Of a DNA stretch of 64,000 nucleotides, positions 49,464-57,802 are shown one piece after another; position 1 is the first letter of the stretch; every line of letters starts with the position of its first letter. Origin of the DNA: an uncultured Oscillospiraceae bacterium (GTDB lineage Bacteria; Bacillota; Clostridia; Oscillospirales; Ruminococcaceae); the NCBI GenBank assembly GCA_934462925.1, contig CAKSIT010000004.1, positions 1-64,000 on the forward strand. Direction: 5' to 3'. The notes below the pieces were generated by a model. That model ran no database searches, was not told the DNA's origin, and was given only the letters and a program-made list of their open reading frames with translations. A program made the position numbers and the translations under genes.

Positions 49464-50342
49464 ATGAAGGGAATAATTCTTGCGGGGGGCAGGGGAACGC
49501 GCCTGTACCCGAGTACCATAGCCGTGTCAAAGCAGCTGCTGCCGATATACGACAAGCCGCTGATATACTACCCGCTGTCCGTGCTGCTGCTTGCAGGGAT
49601 ACGCGAGGTGCTTGTCATCTCCACGCCTGAGGACGCGCCGAATTACGAAAAGCTGCTCGGCGACGGCTCAAGGCTTGGCATACGGCTTGAATACCGCGTG
49701 CAGCAGCAGCCGCGCGGCCTTGCAGAGGCGTTTATCATAGGCGAGGACTTTATCGGCGGCGACTGCGTGTGCCTTGTGCTTGGCGACAACGTGTTCTACG
49801 GGCAGGGCTTCAGCTCGTACCTTAAAAGGGCTATGGAGCAGACCGAAAGGGGCGGCGCTACTATCTTCGGCTACCCCGTGGCGAACCCGCGCGAGTTCGG
49901 CGTGGTAGAGTTCGACGAAAGCGGCAGGGTGATTTCCATAGAGGAAAAGCCCGCCAAGCCAAAGTCGGACTACGCCGTGCCGGGGCTTTACTTCTACGAC
50001 AACAGCGTTGCGGGCATTGCAAAGAACGTTTCCCCCTCGGCGCGCGGCGAGATAGAGATTACCGCGGTGAACAACGCCTACCTTGAACGCGGCGCGCTTA
50101 ACGTAACGCTTATGGGGCGTGGCATGGCGTGGCTCGATACGGGTTCGCCAAAGGGTATGCTTAAGGCTGCCGAGTTTGTGCAGACCGTGCAGGATATGCA
50201 GGGCTTTTACGTGTCGTGCATAGAAGAAGTGGCGTGGCGGCAGGGCTTTATTACAACCGCGCAGCTTCACAGGCTGGGCGAGGAGCTTAAGGCCACCGCC
50301 TACGGCAGGTACATAATGTCGCTTTCGGAGAATACGCTATGA
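49464..50342 (+). CDS. rfbA: glucose-1-phosphate thymidylyltransferase
   Basis: 292 residues from the ATG at 49464 behind GGGAGGAAGC. RmlA motifs: [60 protein letters not shown] and [11 protein letters not shown]. It makes dTDP-glucose from dTTP and glucose-1-phosphate, the first step to dTDP-4-keto-6-deoxyglucose. It overlaps rfbB (ATGA). Confidence 0.97.
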   Translation: MKGIILAGGRGTRLYPSTIAVSKQLLPIYDKPLIYYPLSVLLLAGIREVLVISTPEDAPNYEKLLGDGSRLGIRLEYRVQQQPRGLAEAFIIGEDFIGGDCVCLVLGDNVFYGQGFSSYLKRAMEQTERGGATIFGYPVANPREFGVVEFDESGRVISIEEKPAKPKSDYAVPGLYFYDNSVAGIAKNVSPSARGEIEITAVNNAYLERGALNVTLMGRGMAWLDTGSPKGMLKAAEFVQTVQDMQGFYVSCIEEVAWRQGFITTAQLHRLGEELKATAYGRYIMSLSENTL

Positions 50343-51352
50343 AAATAATAGTAACGGGCGGCGCGGGGTTTATCGGCGGTAACTTCGTGCATTATATGCT
50401 CAAAACCCACCCCGACTACCGCATAATATGCCTTGACTGCCTTACATACGCGGGCAATATGGAAACGTTAGCGCCCGTAATGGACAACCCCCATTTCCGC
50501 TTTTGCAGGGTGAACATAATTGACCGCGACGCGGTTTTCCGCGTGTTTGAGGAGGAGCGCCCCGATATCGTCGTAAACTTCGCGGCGGAGAGCCACGTGG
50601 ACCGCTCCATTGAAGACCCCGAGGTGTTCCTTAACACGAACATAATGGGCACGCAGACCATGATGGACGCGTGCCGCAGGTACGGTATCGCGCGCTATCA
50701 TCAGGTGTCTACCGACGAGGTTTACGGCGACCTGCCGCTCGACCGCCCCGACCTGTTTTTTACAGAGCAAACGCCGATACGCGCAAGCTCGCCGTATTCC
50801 GCCTCAAAGGCGGGCGCGGACCTGCTTGTGCAGGCGTATCACAGAACGTTCGGGCTGCCCGTTACGATATCGCGCTGCTCTAATAACTACGGGCCGTACC
50901 ACTTCCCCGAAAAGCTCATTCCCCTTATGATAACCAACGCCCTTAACGACAAGCCGCTGCCCGTTTACGGCGAGGGGCTTAACGTGCGCGACTGGCTGTA
51001 TGTAGAAGACCACTGCCGCGCCATAGACCTTATAATCCACAGCGGCGCTGTGGGCGAGGTGTACAACATAGGCGGCCATAACGAAATGCGCAACATAGAC
51101 ATAGTAAAGCTCATATGCGGGGCGCTCGGCAAGCCCGAGAGCCTTATAACCCACGTTGCGGACCGCAAGGGTCACGATATGCGCTACGCCATAGACCCCG
51201 CCAAAATACACCGCGAGCTTGGCTGGCTGCCCCAAACAAAATTCGCGGACGGTTTGCAGAAAACCATTCGCTGGTATCTGGACAACCGCGGTTGGTGGGA
51301 GCGTATAATCAGCGGGGAGTACAAAAAGCAGTTGACAGTTAATAATGTATAA
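50339..51352 (+). CDS. rfbB: dTDP-glucose 4,6-dehydratase
   Basis: 337 residues. It has the NAD motif [20 protein letters not shown], the catalytic STDEVYGDL and [30 protein letters not shown] and [15 protein letters not shown]. It yields dTDP-4-keto-6-deoxyglucose, the substrate of the WecE-type transaminase at 38383. The rfbC and rfbD genes for rhamnose are not adjacent, which favours use in the amino-sugar route rather than rhamnose alone. Confidence 0.97.
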   Translation: MKIIVTGGAGFIGGNFVHYMLKTHPDYRIICLDCLTYAGNMETLAPVMDNPHFRFCRVNIIDRDAVFRVFEEERPDIVVNFAAESHVDRSIEDPEVFLNTNIMGTQTMMDACRRYGIARYHQVSTDEVYGDLPLDRPDLFFTEQTPIRASSPYSASKAGADLLVQAYHRTFGLPVTISRCSNNYGPYHFPEKLIPLMITNALNDKPLPVYGEGLNVRDWLYVEDHCRAIDLIIHSGAVGEVYNIGGHNEMRNIDIVKLICGALGKPESLITHVADRKGHDMRYAIDPAKIHRELGWLPQTKFADGLQKTIRWYLDNRGWWERIISGEYKKQLTVNNV

Positions 51353-51429
51353 GTTAATAGTTTTGTTTGAAGCGGTATTGCACCTGCGCGGTGCTTTACC
51401 GCTTTTACATTTGAATCTCGCTGTGTACC

Positions 51430-51449
51430 GCATTACGTATTACGAATTA
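51430..51449. repeat. heptamer-repeat fragment
   Basis: About three TTACGNA-type heptamers (GCATTACGTATTACGAATT) resembling one arm of repeat copies 1-4, with no core. It lies between rfbB and the tRNA terminator. Confidence 0.6.
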
Positions 51450-51456
51450 AAAGCAA

Positions 51457-51482
51457 AAAGCCGCCCATCTCGGACGGCTTTT
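51457..51482 (-). terminator. tRNA-Arg terminator
   Basis: A 7-bp stem AAAGCCG/CGGCTTT lies three bases beyond the tRNA 3' end; on the minus strand it is followed by TTTTGCTTTT. It may also stop rfbB transcription from the other side. Confidence 0.75.
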
Positions 51483-51484
51483 GC

Positions 51485-51559
51485 TGGCACCCCTTGTAGG
51501 AATCGAACCTACAACTGCCCCTTAGGAGGGGGCTGTTATATCCATTTAACTAAAGAGGC
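51485..51559 (-). tRNA. tRNA-Arg (anticodon CCT)
   Basis: 75 nt with encoded CCA. Acceptor stem GCCTCTT/AAGGGGT (two G-U pairs), D stem GTTA/TAAC, anticodon stem GCCCC/GGGGC with loop CTCCTAA (anticodon CCT), T arm GTAGG-TTCGATT-CCTAC. All arms close on the minus strand. Confidence 0.95.
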
Positions 51560-51573
51560 ATATCACAAAGAGT

Positions 51574-51602
51574 ATTATAGCATTTTTCGGGCGGGTTTTC
51601 AA
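51574..51602 (-). promoter_or_regulatory. tRNA-Arg promoter
   Basis: On the minus strand: TTGAAA (51597-51602), 17 bp, TATAAT (51574-51579), 14 bp before the tRNA 5' end. Confidence 0.85.
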
Positions 51603-51868
51603 GTCCCTGCAAAGCATTTTGTTTGTTTTTCACAAAAATTATGCGGAAATTTTGTCGCACGAAAGCTTCCAGCCGTCCGCAGCCATTATTTTTTAGCTTT
51701 TCCAAAAGTATTTTTGCGAACTTTTTGCGAAAATAATAACTGTGAGCTAATTTGCCTAAAAGCCTTAAACGTGCATGAAAACTGGCTTCGCGAGGGTAAA
51801 AAATGGCGAGTTAGGCGAAGGTGTTTAATTTGAATAAAAAATCCTCGAAGATTTATACAAATTGCACA

Positions 51869-51904
51869 TTGACTTGAAGCGTGCAAAAATGTTATAGTAC
51901 TATA
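51869..51904 (+). promoter_or_regulatory. promoter of the first SPDTG protein, with overlapping palindrome
   Basis: TTGACT (51869-51874), 18 bp, TATAGT (51893-51898). The -10 box is part of the 12-bp perfect palindrome TATAGTACTATA (51893-51904), a candidate operator. Confidence 0.6.
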
Positions 51905-52008
51905 CAAGGGTAGTTATGTCCATGGGGCGTACTATCTTCGCAAAGGGAATTTTTACCTGTGCGAATATGCGCAGTAAAGATTTTATGATTTTAAGGAGGA
52001 TTTTTATT

Positions 52009-52797
52009 ATGAAACTCGCAAAGATTCTTTCCGCTGCGGCTGCTGTGTCCGCTGCTGCTGTAATGGCTTGCTCCGCAAGCGCAGAGCTCGCTATCCCCGA
52101 GGGTGCTGCAAGCAACCTTTCCGCTGCCGCTGGCATGTGGATGATTAAGCTGTACTGCCCGTCCGAGAACATCGACCTTGGTCTTGACATCACTAACATC
52201 GGCAAGGTAGTATTCACCATCAGCGCAGCTGAGCCCGAGTGGTTCGAGGGCAACACCGGCGGCGGCGTTATTCTGTCCTGCGGTCCTACATCTGTAACTC
52301 CCGCTGACCACAACTGGGTATCTTCCAACTGGTGGGGCGTTGAGGACGAGGACAAGGATATCCACACCGTAAACGCAGAAGAAGCTATCCAGAGCGTTAA
52401 GGTTGGCGACTACACCTACCAGATTATCGCTAACGTTGACGACAGCAACTGCATCTACGGCGAAATCCTTGATTCCGCTGACGGCTACGCTCAGATAGCT
52501 CTGCAGGAGTGGGGCAGCGATATGTCCGTAATCGCAGTTGATTCTCTCGAGCTGTTCGACAAGGACGGCAACTCCATGGCTAAGTTCGACGACAAGGGCA
52601 ACCTCGTTGACGCTGCTGCCGATACAACTCCCGCTGACACCACTCCCGCTGATACTACTGCTCCCGCTGACACCGCTACAACTACTCCCGCTGCTGACAA
52701 GGGTTCTCCCGACACCGGCGTTGAGGGTATCGCAGCGGTTGCAGGCCTTGCAGCAGTTGCAGCTGGCGCTGTAGTTCTTACCAGAAAGAGAAAGTAA
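52009..52797 (+). CDS. wall-anchored surface protein with SPDTG signal, paralogue 1
   Basis: 262 residues from the ATG at 52009 behind AAGGAGG. Signal peptide 1-25 (ending ASA), then a beta-rich domain with aromatic strips (EPEWFEGNTGGGV, NWVSSNWWGVED, ALQEWGSDMSV), then a Thr/Pro/Ala linker of TTPADTTPAD type and the sorting region SPDTG (233-237), a hydrophobic helix and RKRK. The Trp-rich fold suggests carbohydrate binding (CBM-like), which is an inference. Codon use (GCT, GTT, AAG) is that of a highly expressed gene. Paralogue of the next gene. Confidence 0.75.
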   Translation: MKLAKILSAAAAVSAAAVMACSASAELAIPEGAASNLSAAAGMWMIKLYCPSENIDLGLDITNIGKVVFTISAAEPEWFEGNTGGGVILSCGPTSVTPADHNWVSSNWWGVEDEDKDIHTVNAEEAIQSVKVGDYTYQIIANVDDSNCIYGEILDSADGYAQIALQEWGSDMSVIAVDSLELFDKDGNSMAKFDDKGNLVDAAADTTPADTTPADTTAPADTATTTPAADKGSPDTGVEGIAAVAGLAAVAAGAVVLTRKRK

Positions 52798-52831
52798 TTT
52801 CTCTCGACATAACATTTTGGAGGATTATTTC

Positions 52832-53629
52832 ATGAAGATTTCTAAGCTTCTTTCTGTAGCTGCGGCTGCTGCGGTATGCGCTACCGTTGCCGTTTCCGCA
52901 AGCGCTACGCTTAGCGTGGTTGATTCCACAGGTATTTTCAAGAGCGCTACAGGCTCGTGGATGCCCGTTCTTTTCTCCGACGGAACGTTTGATTCCACCG
53001 AGAAGGACGTTGTTGACTGCGGCTTTGACTGCCGTAAGATAGCTTCCGTTGAGGTTACCTTTACCCCCACCGAACCCGAGTGGTGGGAGGGCGAAGTTGG
53101 CGGCGCTATCGTTCTTTCCAACAAGAGCGCTGACGATTCCAGCCACAACTGGAACGGCAAGGAGTTCTGGGGCGTTCTCGACGAGGACCTCGGCATTGAA
53201 ACGCTCTCCACGGACAAGGCTTGCCAGGCTGTAAAGACCGGCGACCTCCAGTACACCGTTACAATGCCTGTTGACGACACCAACAGCGTTGTTGACAACT
53301 ATTCTCTCGTACAGATTGCTTTCCAGGAGTGGAGCGGCGGTATGTCCGACATCACCGTTCTTGGCATGAACGTTAAGGACGCTGACGGCAATATGCTCAT
53401 TTCCTACGACGCAAACGGCAACATCACCTACAATGTAGCTGACGCTGCTGAGCCCCCCGTTGCAGACGAGCCTGTTGAGACCCCCGTTGACGACGGCAAC
53501 GGCGACGCTGCTGTTGTTACGACTCCCGACAAGGGTTCGCCCGACACCGGTATTGAGAGCGTTGCTGCCGTTGCAGGCGTAGCTGTTGTAGCTGCGGGCG
53601 CGGTTGCTCTTTCCAGAAAGAGAAAGTAA
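52832..53629 (+). CDS. wall-anchored surface protein with SPDTG signal, paralogue 2
   Basis: 265 residues from the ATG at 52832 behind TTTGGAGG, 34 bp after paralogue 1. The layout is the same: signal peptide, beta domain (EPEWWEGEVGGAIVLSN, SHNWNGKEFWGVLDED, IAFQEWSGGMSDI), Pro/Val linker, SPDTG at about 236-240, membrane helix and RKRK. Sequence identity to paralogue 1 is clear but moderate, with conserved Trp positions, so the pair arose by tandem duplication and diverged. Probably one transcript with paralogue 1. Confidence 0.75.
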   Translation: MKISKLLSVAAAAAVCATVAVSASATLSVVDSTGIFKSATGSWMPVLFSDGTFDSTEKDVVDCGFDCRKIASVEVTFTPTEPEWWEGEVGGAIVLSNKSADDSSHNWNGKEFWGVLDEDLGIETLSTDKACQAVKTGDLQYTVTMPVDDTNSVVDNYSLVQIAFQEWSGGMSDITVLGMNVKDADGNMLISYDANGNITYNVADAAEPPVADEPVETPVDDGNGDAAVVTTPDKGSPDTGIESVAAVAGVAVVAAGAVALSRKRK

Positions 53630-53640
53630 TCCCCGAATTT

Positions 53641-53695
53641 ATGCGGTTTTCACCCGCAGGAAAAAATTTTTTCGCGCGGGTGAAACTTTCCGCAT
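53641..53695. terminator. long palindrome after the SPDTG genes, terminator-like
   Basis: Outer arms ATGCGG/CCGCAT (53641-53646, 53690-53695), middle arms TTTCACCCGC/GCGGGTGAAA (53648-53657, 53676-53685) and an inner GAAAAAATTTTTTC. The poly-T lies inside the loop, so it could be a terminator in part or a transcript-stabilising stem. Confidence 0.55.
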
Positions 53696-53884
53696 TTGCA
53701 CGTTGACTACGGTTATGCAGACGGAAAAATCGGAAATATACGTTTTTTGAAAAAATTTTTGAAAAACGTGAAACTTTTTGTTCTGACCGTTTGACTACCC
53801 GAGTGAACGGATGAAAACCGTTTATCACATCCGAGTGCCCGATAACTCAGAGATGTTATAAAAAACAAATTTAGGAGGACTATT

Positions 53885-56509
53885 ATGTTAAGAAGAAGAA
53901 TTCTTGCATCTGCTATGGCTTCTGTAATGGCAATTGGCTCTGTTGCAGTAGTTGCTAGTGCAGATGAGACCGCTACCGCGGTAAAGAACGTAAAGACCAA
54001 GGCTGACCTTGAGGCATACGTTAAGAGCTTTGATTCTTTCCGTGAGAACGAGCTGTACGATTACGGTTCTATCTCCGGTGAGAACTTCCTTTCCGCTCTT
54101 GAGTACGCTGATAACGTACTTGCTGACGCTGAGTCCAATGCAGACGACTACACCTCTGCATACGCTATGATTGAGGCTGTACGCAACAAGCTCGTTATCT
54201 ACACCGCTGAGCAGCTTTCCACCCTTATCGACAAGTGCAAGAAGGCATACGAGAGCGACAACATCTACAACGATGAGCTCGGCGACGCTATCTACGACGC
54301 TGACACCTTCGATACCTTCGAGAACGCATACGAAGAGGCTGAGAGCGTTCTGGATTCTGCTGACTCCAGACTCATCACCGACGCTTACGAGAAGCTTGAC
54401 GCTGCATACAATGGCCTCAAGAAGCTCGACACCGTATCCAAGGCTCAGTTCAGAGCTGCTCTGAAGGACTACGAGACCGCTCTTAAGAAGGAGTTCGCTT
54501 ACGACTCTTGGAGAGTTGGTACTATCGAAGGCTCTAACAGCGCTGACTTCGGCTGGGGCTTCTGGGCATATGATGGCGAGACCGTAGCTTACGGCACTCT
54601 TTATGAGCACGTTGTATCCCTTAAGAAGGATATCAGCGACGCTTACGCAGAGCTTGATGAAATCAAGGCTCTCAGCGTTACCTCTCAGGTAAACCTTGTT
54701 GACGCTTACATGGCTTGCAAGAAGGCTACCGCAGTTCTTAACGGCTTTAAGGCTGACGATACCAACAAGGCAACAAAGGCTAATGTAAAGTCCCTGCTTA
54801 ACCAGTATCACGGCAGACTTGTACACGACTACGCTACATCAACTGCTGTAGACCTTTACGACGCAGTTGTTAATGCTGTAACAACCGCTGGCGGCAAGGT
54901 TGAGGTAAGACAGGAAGTTAACGCATACAGCAACGATATGTTCGATTCTGCTGTTGTAGCTGACCCGTGGTACACAACCGGCGCTGACTTTACTGCTGAC
55001 CCCAACGGCGGCGCATGGAAGGCAACCACTTACAAGCTCATTTCTGCTGAGATTAGCGTAAAGGCTAATACTGCTTACTACATTCCGCTGAACGCCCTGG
55101 GTTACTGGGACGGCAGCGCTATCGAGACCACTAAGCCCACCGGCAGCAAGAAGTACAAGACTGTTTCCAAGAAGGCTACTATCGACCTGACTGAATACAT
55201 CAATGTTACTGCTGCTGAGGTTGCTCTGTGGCAGACCGAGTCCGCAACTGACAACCACCTCATCAACAACGTACTCGACGGCGATGCACCTTTCACCAAG
55301 GTAAACGCTGCTGATCACAACTATGCTGGTGAGTGGTTCAACGGCGCAGCAATCGGTTGGGGCAACACCGCAATCGGTTCTTACGGCGCAATCGCAGGCG
55401 CAGCACAGTCTATGGACGGTCACTACACCAACTCCTCCGATGAGACTGTAGCTACCTACGCTGACCTTCTCACGGCAATGGAGCTTGCAGATATCTATCT
55501 GAGCGGCGACAAGGCAATCATCAACGGCAATGCGCTGATTGAGGATGTTGATACTATCGACGCTATCTCTACCGGTACTGCAAAGGGTTCTTCCGCTGAG
55601 TGGAATCTGGTTTACAGATACCTCAAGTACGCTCTTGCTGATAAGTACGACGCTTCCTACGGTACTCACACCAAGGCTGAGGTTGTTGAGCTTATCGACA
55701 AGTGCTACGAGCTGGCTGACCTTACCGGTGACGCTGCTCTGTTCAGCTACAACCACAATGCGCTTGTAGCTGCTCGTCAGAAGGCAATTGACTGGGTAAA
55801 GGCTGCTAACAAGATTAAGACCTACAAGGACAACGTTACACCTGCTGCTTACGGCACAGGCTCTGAGGTTGCTACCAAGGTTTACGATGACCTGAAGGGC
55901 GCTTACGACAAGCTCGAGAATGACTACAACGCATTCAAGTACAGCTTCGGTGAGATTTACGACTATATCGCAAAGGTTTCTGACATGATTGATTCCGGCG
56001 ATATCGACGGCAACGAGGCAGTTACTACTGCGCTTGAGAACACCGCTTACTACCTCTCCGTAGTTAAGTCTCTTGATGACGACCTGTCCGGTTCTCAGAG
56101 CCTTGACAACGACGCATTCACGTCCGACCGTTACTTCCAGAGCTTCAACCGTTGCTACACCAAGGGCGACAACGAGTACGAGCTTGCTACTGAGCCGAGC
56201 GGCGACAAGATTAAGATCCTGAAGTCTTCTGCTTCTGCTGCTTCTAAGTCTCATGCTGACCTCGCAAATGCTTACGAGGCTCTGATGGCTGCTGTTAAGG
56301 CACAGACCGAAGTTACCTACGCTGTAGGCGACGTTAACCACGACGGTAAGGTTGACATTGCAGACGCTTCTCTCGTTCTGAAGTATGCGTTCAATGTTCT
56401 TCCTGAGGGTACTGAGTTCGACGTAGCTCTCGCTGACTACGACACCGTTGGCGGCAAGGGCGACATCGCAGACGCTTCTGCAATCCTGAAGGCTGCATTC
56501 AAGGTTTAA
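53885..56509 (+). CDS. secreted protein with C-terminal type I dockerin
   Basis: 874 residues behind TTTAGGAGG. Signal peptide about 1-27 (ASADE). Residues of about 30-300 are helical repeats of FIVAR-like appearance (EAVRNKLVIYTAEQLSTL, YEKLDAAYNGLKKL). The middle (about 310-560) is beta-rich with DPNGGAWKATTYK; a helical part follows. Residues 815-874 form the dockerin: first loop DVNHDGKVDIADASLVLKYA, second repeat DYDTVGGKGDIADASAILK, degenerate in its calcium ligands. No catalytic domain is recognised. Dockerins dock to cohesins; the next gene encodes a cohesin-like protein. Confidence 0.85.
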   Translation: MLRRRILASAMASVMAIGSVAVVASADETATAVKNVKTKADLEAYVKSFDSFRENELYDYGSISGENFLSALEYADNVLADAESNADDYTSAYAMIEAVRNKLVIYTAEQLSTLIDKCKKAYESDNIYNDELGDAIYDADTFDTFENAYEEAESVLDSADSRLITDAYEKLDAAYNGLKKLDTVSKAQFRAALKDYETALKKEFAYDSWRVGTIEGSNSADFGWGFWAYDGETVAYGTLYEHVVSLKKDISDAYAELDEIKALSVTSQVNLVDAYMACKKATAVLNGFKADDTNKATKANVKSLLNQYHGRLVHDYATSTAVDLYDAVVNAVTTAGGKVEVRQEVNAYSNDMFDSAVVADPWYTTGADFTADPNGGAWKATTYKLISAEISVKANTAYYIPLNALGYWDGSAIETTKPTGSKKYKTVSKKATIDLTEYINVTAAEVALWQTESATDNHLINNVLDGDAPFTKVNAADHNYAGEWFNGAAIGWGNTAIGSYGAIAGAAQSMDGHYTNSSDETVATYADLLTAMELADIYLSGDKAIINGNALIEDVDTIDAISTGTAKGSSAEWNLVYRYLKYALADKYDASYGTHTKAEVVELIDKCYELADLTGDAALFSYNHNALVAARQKAIDWVKAANKIKTYKDNVTPAAYGTGSEVATKVYDDLKGAYDKLENDYNAFKYSFGEIYDYIAKVSDMIDSGDIDGNEAVTTALENTAYYLSVVKSLDDDLSGSQSLDNDAFTSDRYFQSFNRCYTKGDNEYELATEPSGDKIKILKSSASAASKSHADLANAYEALMAAVKAQTEVTYAVGDVNHDGKVDIADASLVLKYAFNVLPEGTEFDVALADYDTVGGKGDIADASAILKAAFKV

Positions 56510-56533
56510 TTGACCGAATCTCTAATCTAAGTT

Positions 56534-56576
56534 GATATCTCCCCGAGCGGGGCGAAAGCCCCGCGACGGGATATAT
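56534..56576 (+). other. RNA stem-loop between dockerin and cohesin-like genes
   Basis: Outer ATATCTCCC/GGGATATAT arms enclose GCGGGGC-GAAA-GCCCCGC with a GNRA tetraloop. There is no T-run, so it is more likely an mRNA processing or stabilising element than a terminator. It lies 25 bp after the dockerin gene stop and about 34 bp before the next ATG. Confidence 0.65.
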
Positions 56577-56609
56577 TCAATAAAAGAAAAAATCATGGAG
56601 GAAAAGTAT

Positions 56610-57242
56610 ATGAAGAAGATTTTATCTCTTGGCACTGCTGCTGCAGTTCTGTCTCTGACAGCTGTTGCTGCATCTGCTGCAATTGCACCTGTTATTTCTG
56701 ACACTGCTGTAGCTGGCGACCAGGTCGTTGTTGACGTTGTTGCTAATGAGTACACGTCCGATATCGTTGATATCACCATCAAGGCTTCCGAAAACCTCAA
56801 GCTTGCTGAATATTCCGTAACCTCTGCTGGTATGCCTATATTCAACGAGGCTGAGATGCACTTCGGCTGGATTAGCGCTACCGGCGCTCCCGCTGATGGC
56901 GAGGTTCTTCTGACCCTCGTATTCGACGTTGAGGCTGCTGCCGGCGAAGAAGTTTCTGTAGAGCTCGTTCCTACCGAGGGTTACACCGAGGGCGTTGACG
57001 CTGCTCCTGTTACTGTAACTGTTGTTGACGGCGAGAGCACCGATGTTCCCGACACCAGCACAGACACCGAGCCCAGCACTGAGTCTACTGTTGACACTGT
57101 AGTTACCACTACTGAGCCTGTTTCTTCTACCGAGACCGAGACCGAGACCAAGACTGATGTTCCTCCGACCGGTATCGCACTCGCAGTTGTTCCTGCTCTC
57201 GTAGCTGGCGCTGCTGTAGTAGCTGCTAAGAAGAGAAAGTAA
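56610..57242 (+). CDS. small wall-anchored cohesin-like protein
   Basis: 210 residues from the ATG at 56610 behind TGGAGG. Signal peptide 1-24; residues 27-141 follow the cohesin pattern: DTAVAGDQVVVDVVANEY start, IKASENLKLAEYSV, GWISATGAPADGEVLLTLVF and GEEVSVELVPTEGYTEG. A Thr/Glu-rich linker (142-183) precedes VPPTG (184-188), a hydrophobic helix and KKRK. One cohesin on a short sorted protein is the layout of ScaE in Ruminococcus flavefaciens, which anchors a cellulosome to the wall. The family call rests on the pattern, not on a search. Confidence 0.65.
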   Translation: MKKILSLGTAAAVLSLTAVAASAAIAPVISDTAVAGDQVVVDVVANEYTSDIVDITIKASENLKLAEYSVTSAGMPIFNEAEMHFGWISATGAPADGEVLLTLVFDVEAAAGEEVSVELVPTEGYTEGVDAAPVTVTVVDGESTDVPDTSTDTEPSTESTVDTVVTTTEPVSSTETETETKTDVPPTGIALAVVPALVAGAAVVAAKKRK

Positions 57243-57292
57243 TTCAGATTTTCTGAGTTGATTCTTCGATTTGGCATTTGCTGAATAAGACG

Positions 57293-57320
57293 AGCCGCCT
57301 CGATTTTCGGGGCGGCTTTG
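57293..57320 (+). terminator. terminator of the surface-protein cluster
   Basis: AGCCGCC/GGCGGCT arms with an inner TCG/CGG-type step (57293-57317), then TTGTTGTT. It follows the cohesin-like gene by 50 bp. Confidence 0.75.
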
Positions 57321-57691
57321 TTGTTGGCGCGGGTGGATTTGCTTAGTGGTGCGGGAGGCTATGTTGTCGGCACGCGCGGCATTATTGTCGGTGTGTGGCT
57401 TGCGGCGGGTGGCTGAAATGGGCGCGTAAGTTGTACCCGCACCCCCAGACGCGTTCACCCAAAATCTTGTTGTTGTGAACAATACACGCAGGCACAATTT
57501 GTTGTATATGCACACCTTTTTGGCGTTTATGACTAAAAATTCCGACAAAATTTCGTTAAACATGACGAAGAAAAGATTAAATTAAGTAAACGCGGTAATT
57601 TTACTTATTTTTTGCACGGAACTGGCAAAGCACATCACTACATCTAGTTGAAAAAAGACGAAAATACGCGAATAACCACTAAATATAGATT

Positions 57692-57726
57692 TACCATATT
57701 ATCCCGCTGATAATGTGGTATTTTTT
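57692..57726 (+). terminator. orphan terminator-like hairpin
   Basis: A 12-bp stem with one G-U pair (57692-57703 with 57709-57720), CCGCT loop and TTTTTT. With no gene upstream it may end a small RNA transcribed from the preceding 370 bp; no promoter for one was identified. Confidence 0.6.
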
Positions 57727-57773
57727 GTGCCGTCGGCGCATTTAGATAAAGTGCATAAAAAAATTAAATCTAG

Positions 57774-57802
57774 TTGACATTGAGGTGTAAATTTGCTATA
57801 AT
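57774..57802 (+). promoter_or_regulatory. consensus promoter of the ABC cluster
   Basis: A perfect TTGACA (57774-57779), 17 bp, TATAAT (57797-57802). Leader about 130 nt to the first ATG. Confidence 0.9.

Larger units (their letters stand above)
51560..52008. other. intergenic region between tRNA-Arg and the surface-protein genes
   Basis: 449 bp, AT-rich. It holds the tRNA promoter (51574-51602) and, at the other end, the promoter of the first SPDTG protein (51869-51904) with a leader of about 105 nt. No ORF with a ribosome site is supported between. Confidence 0.7.

Noticed and set aside
49464..51352. Rhamnose pathway operon
   Set aside because: Only rfbA and rfbB are present. Without rfbC and rfbD nearby, and with a WecE-type enzyme under a matching promoter, the amino-sugar use is favoured, though rhamnose genes could lie elsewhere.
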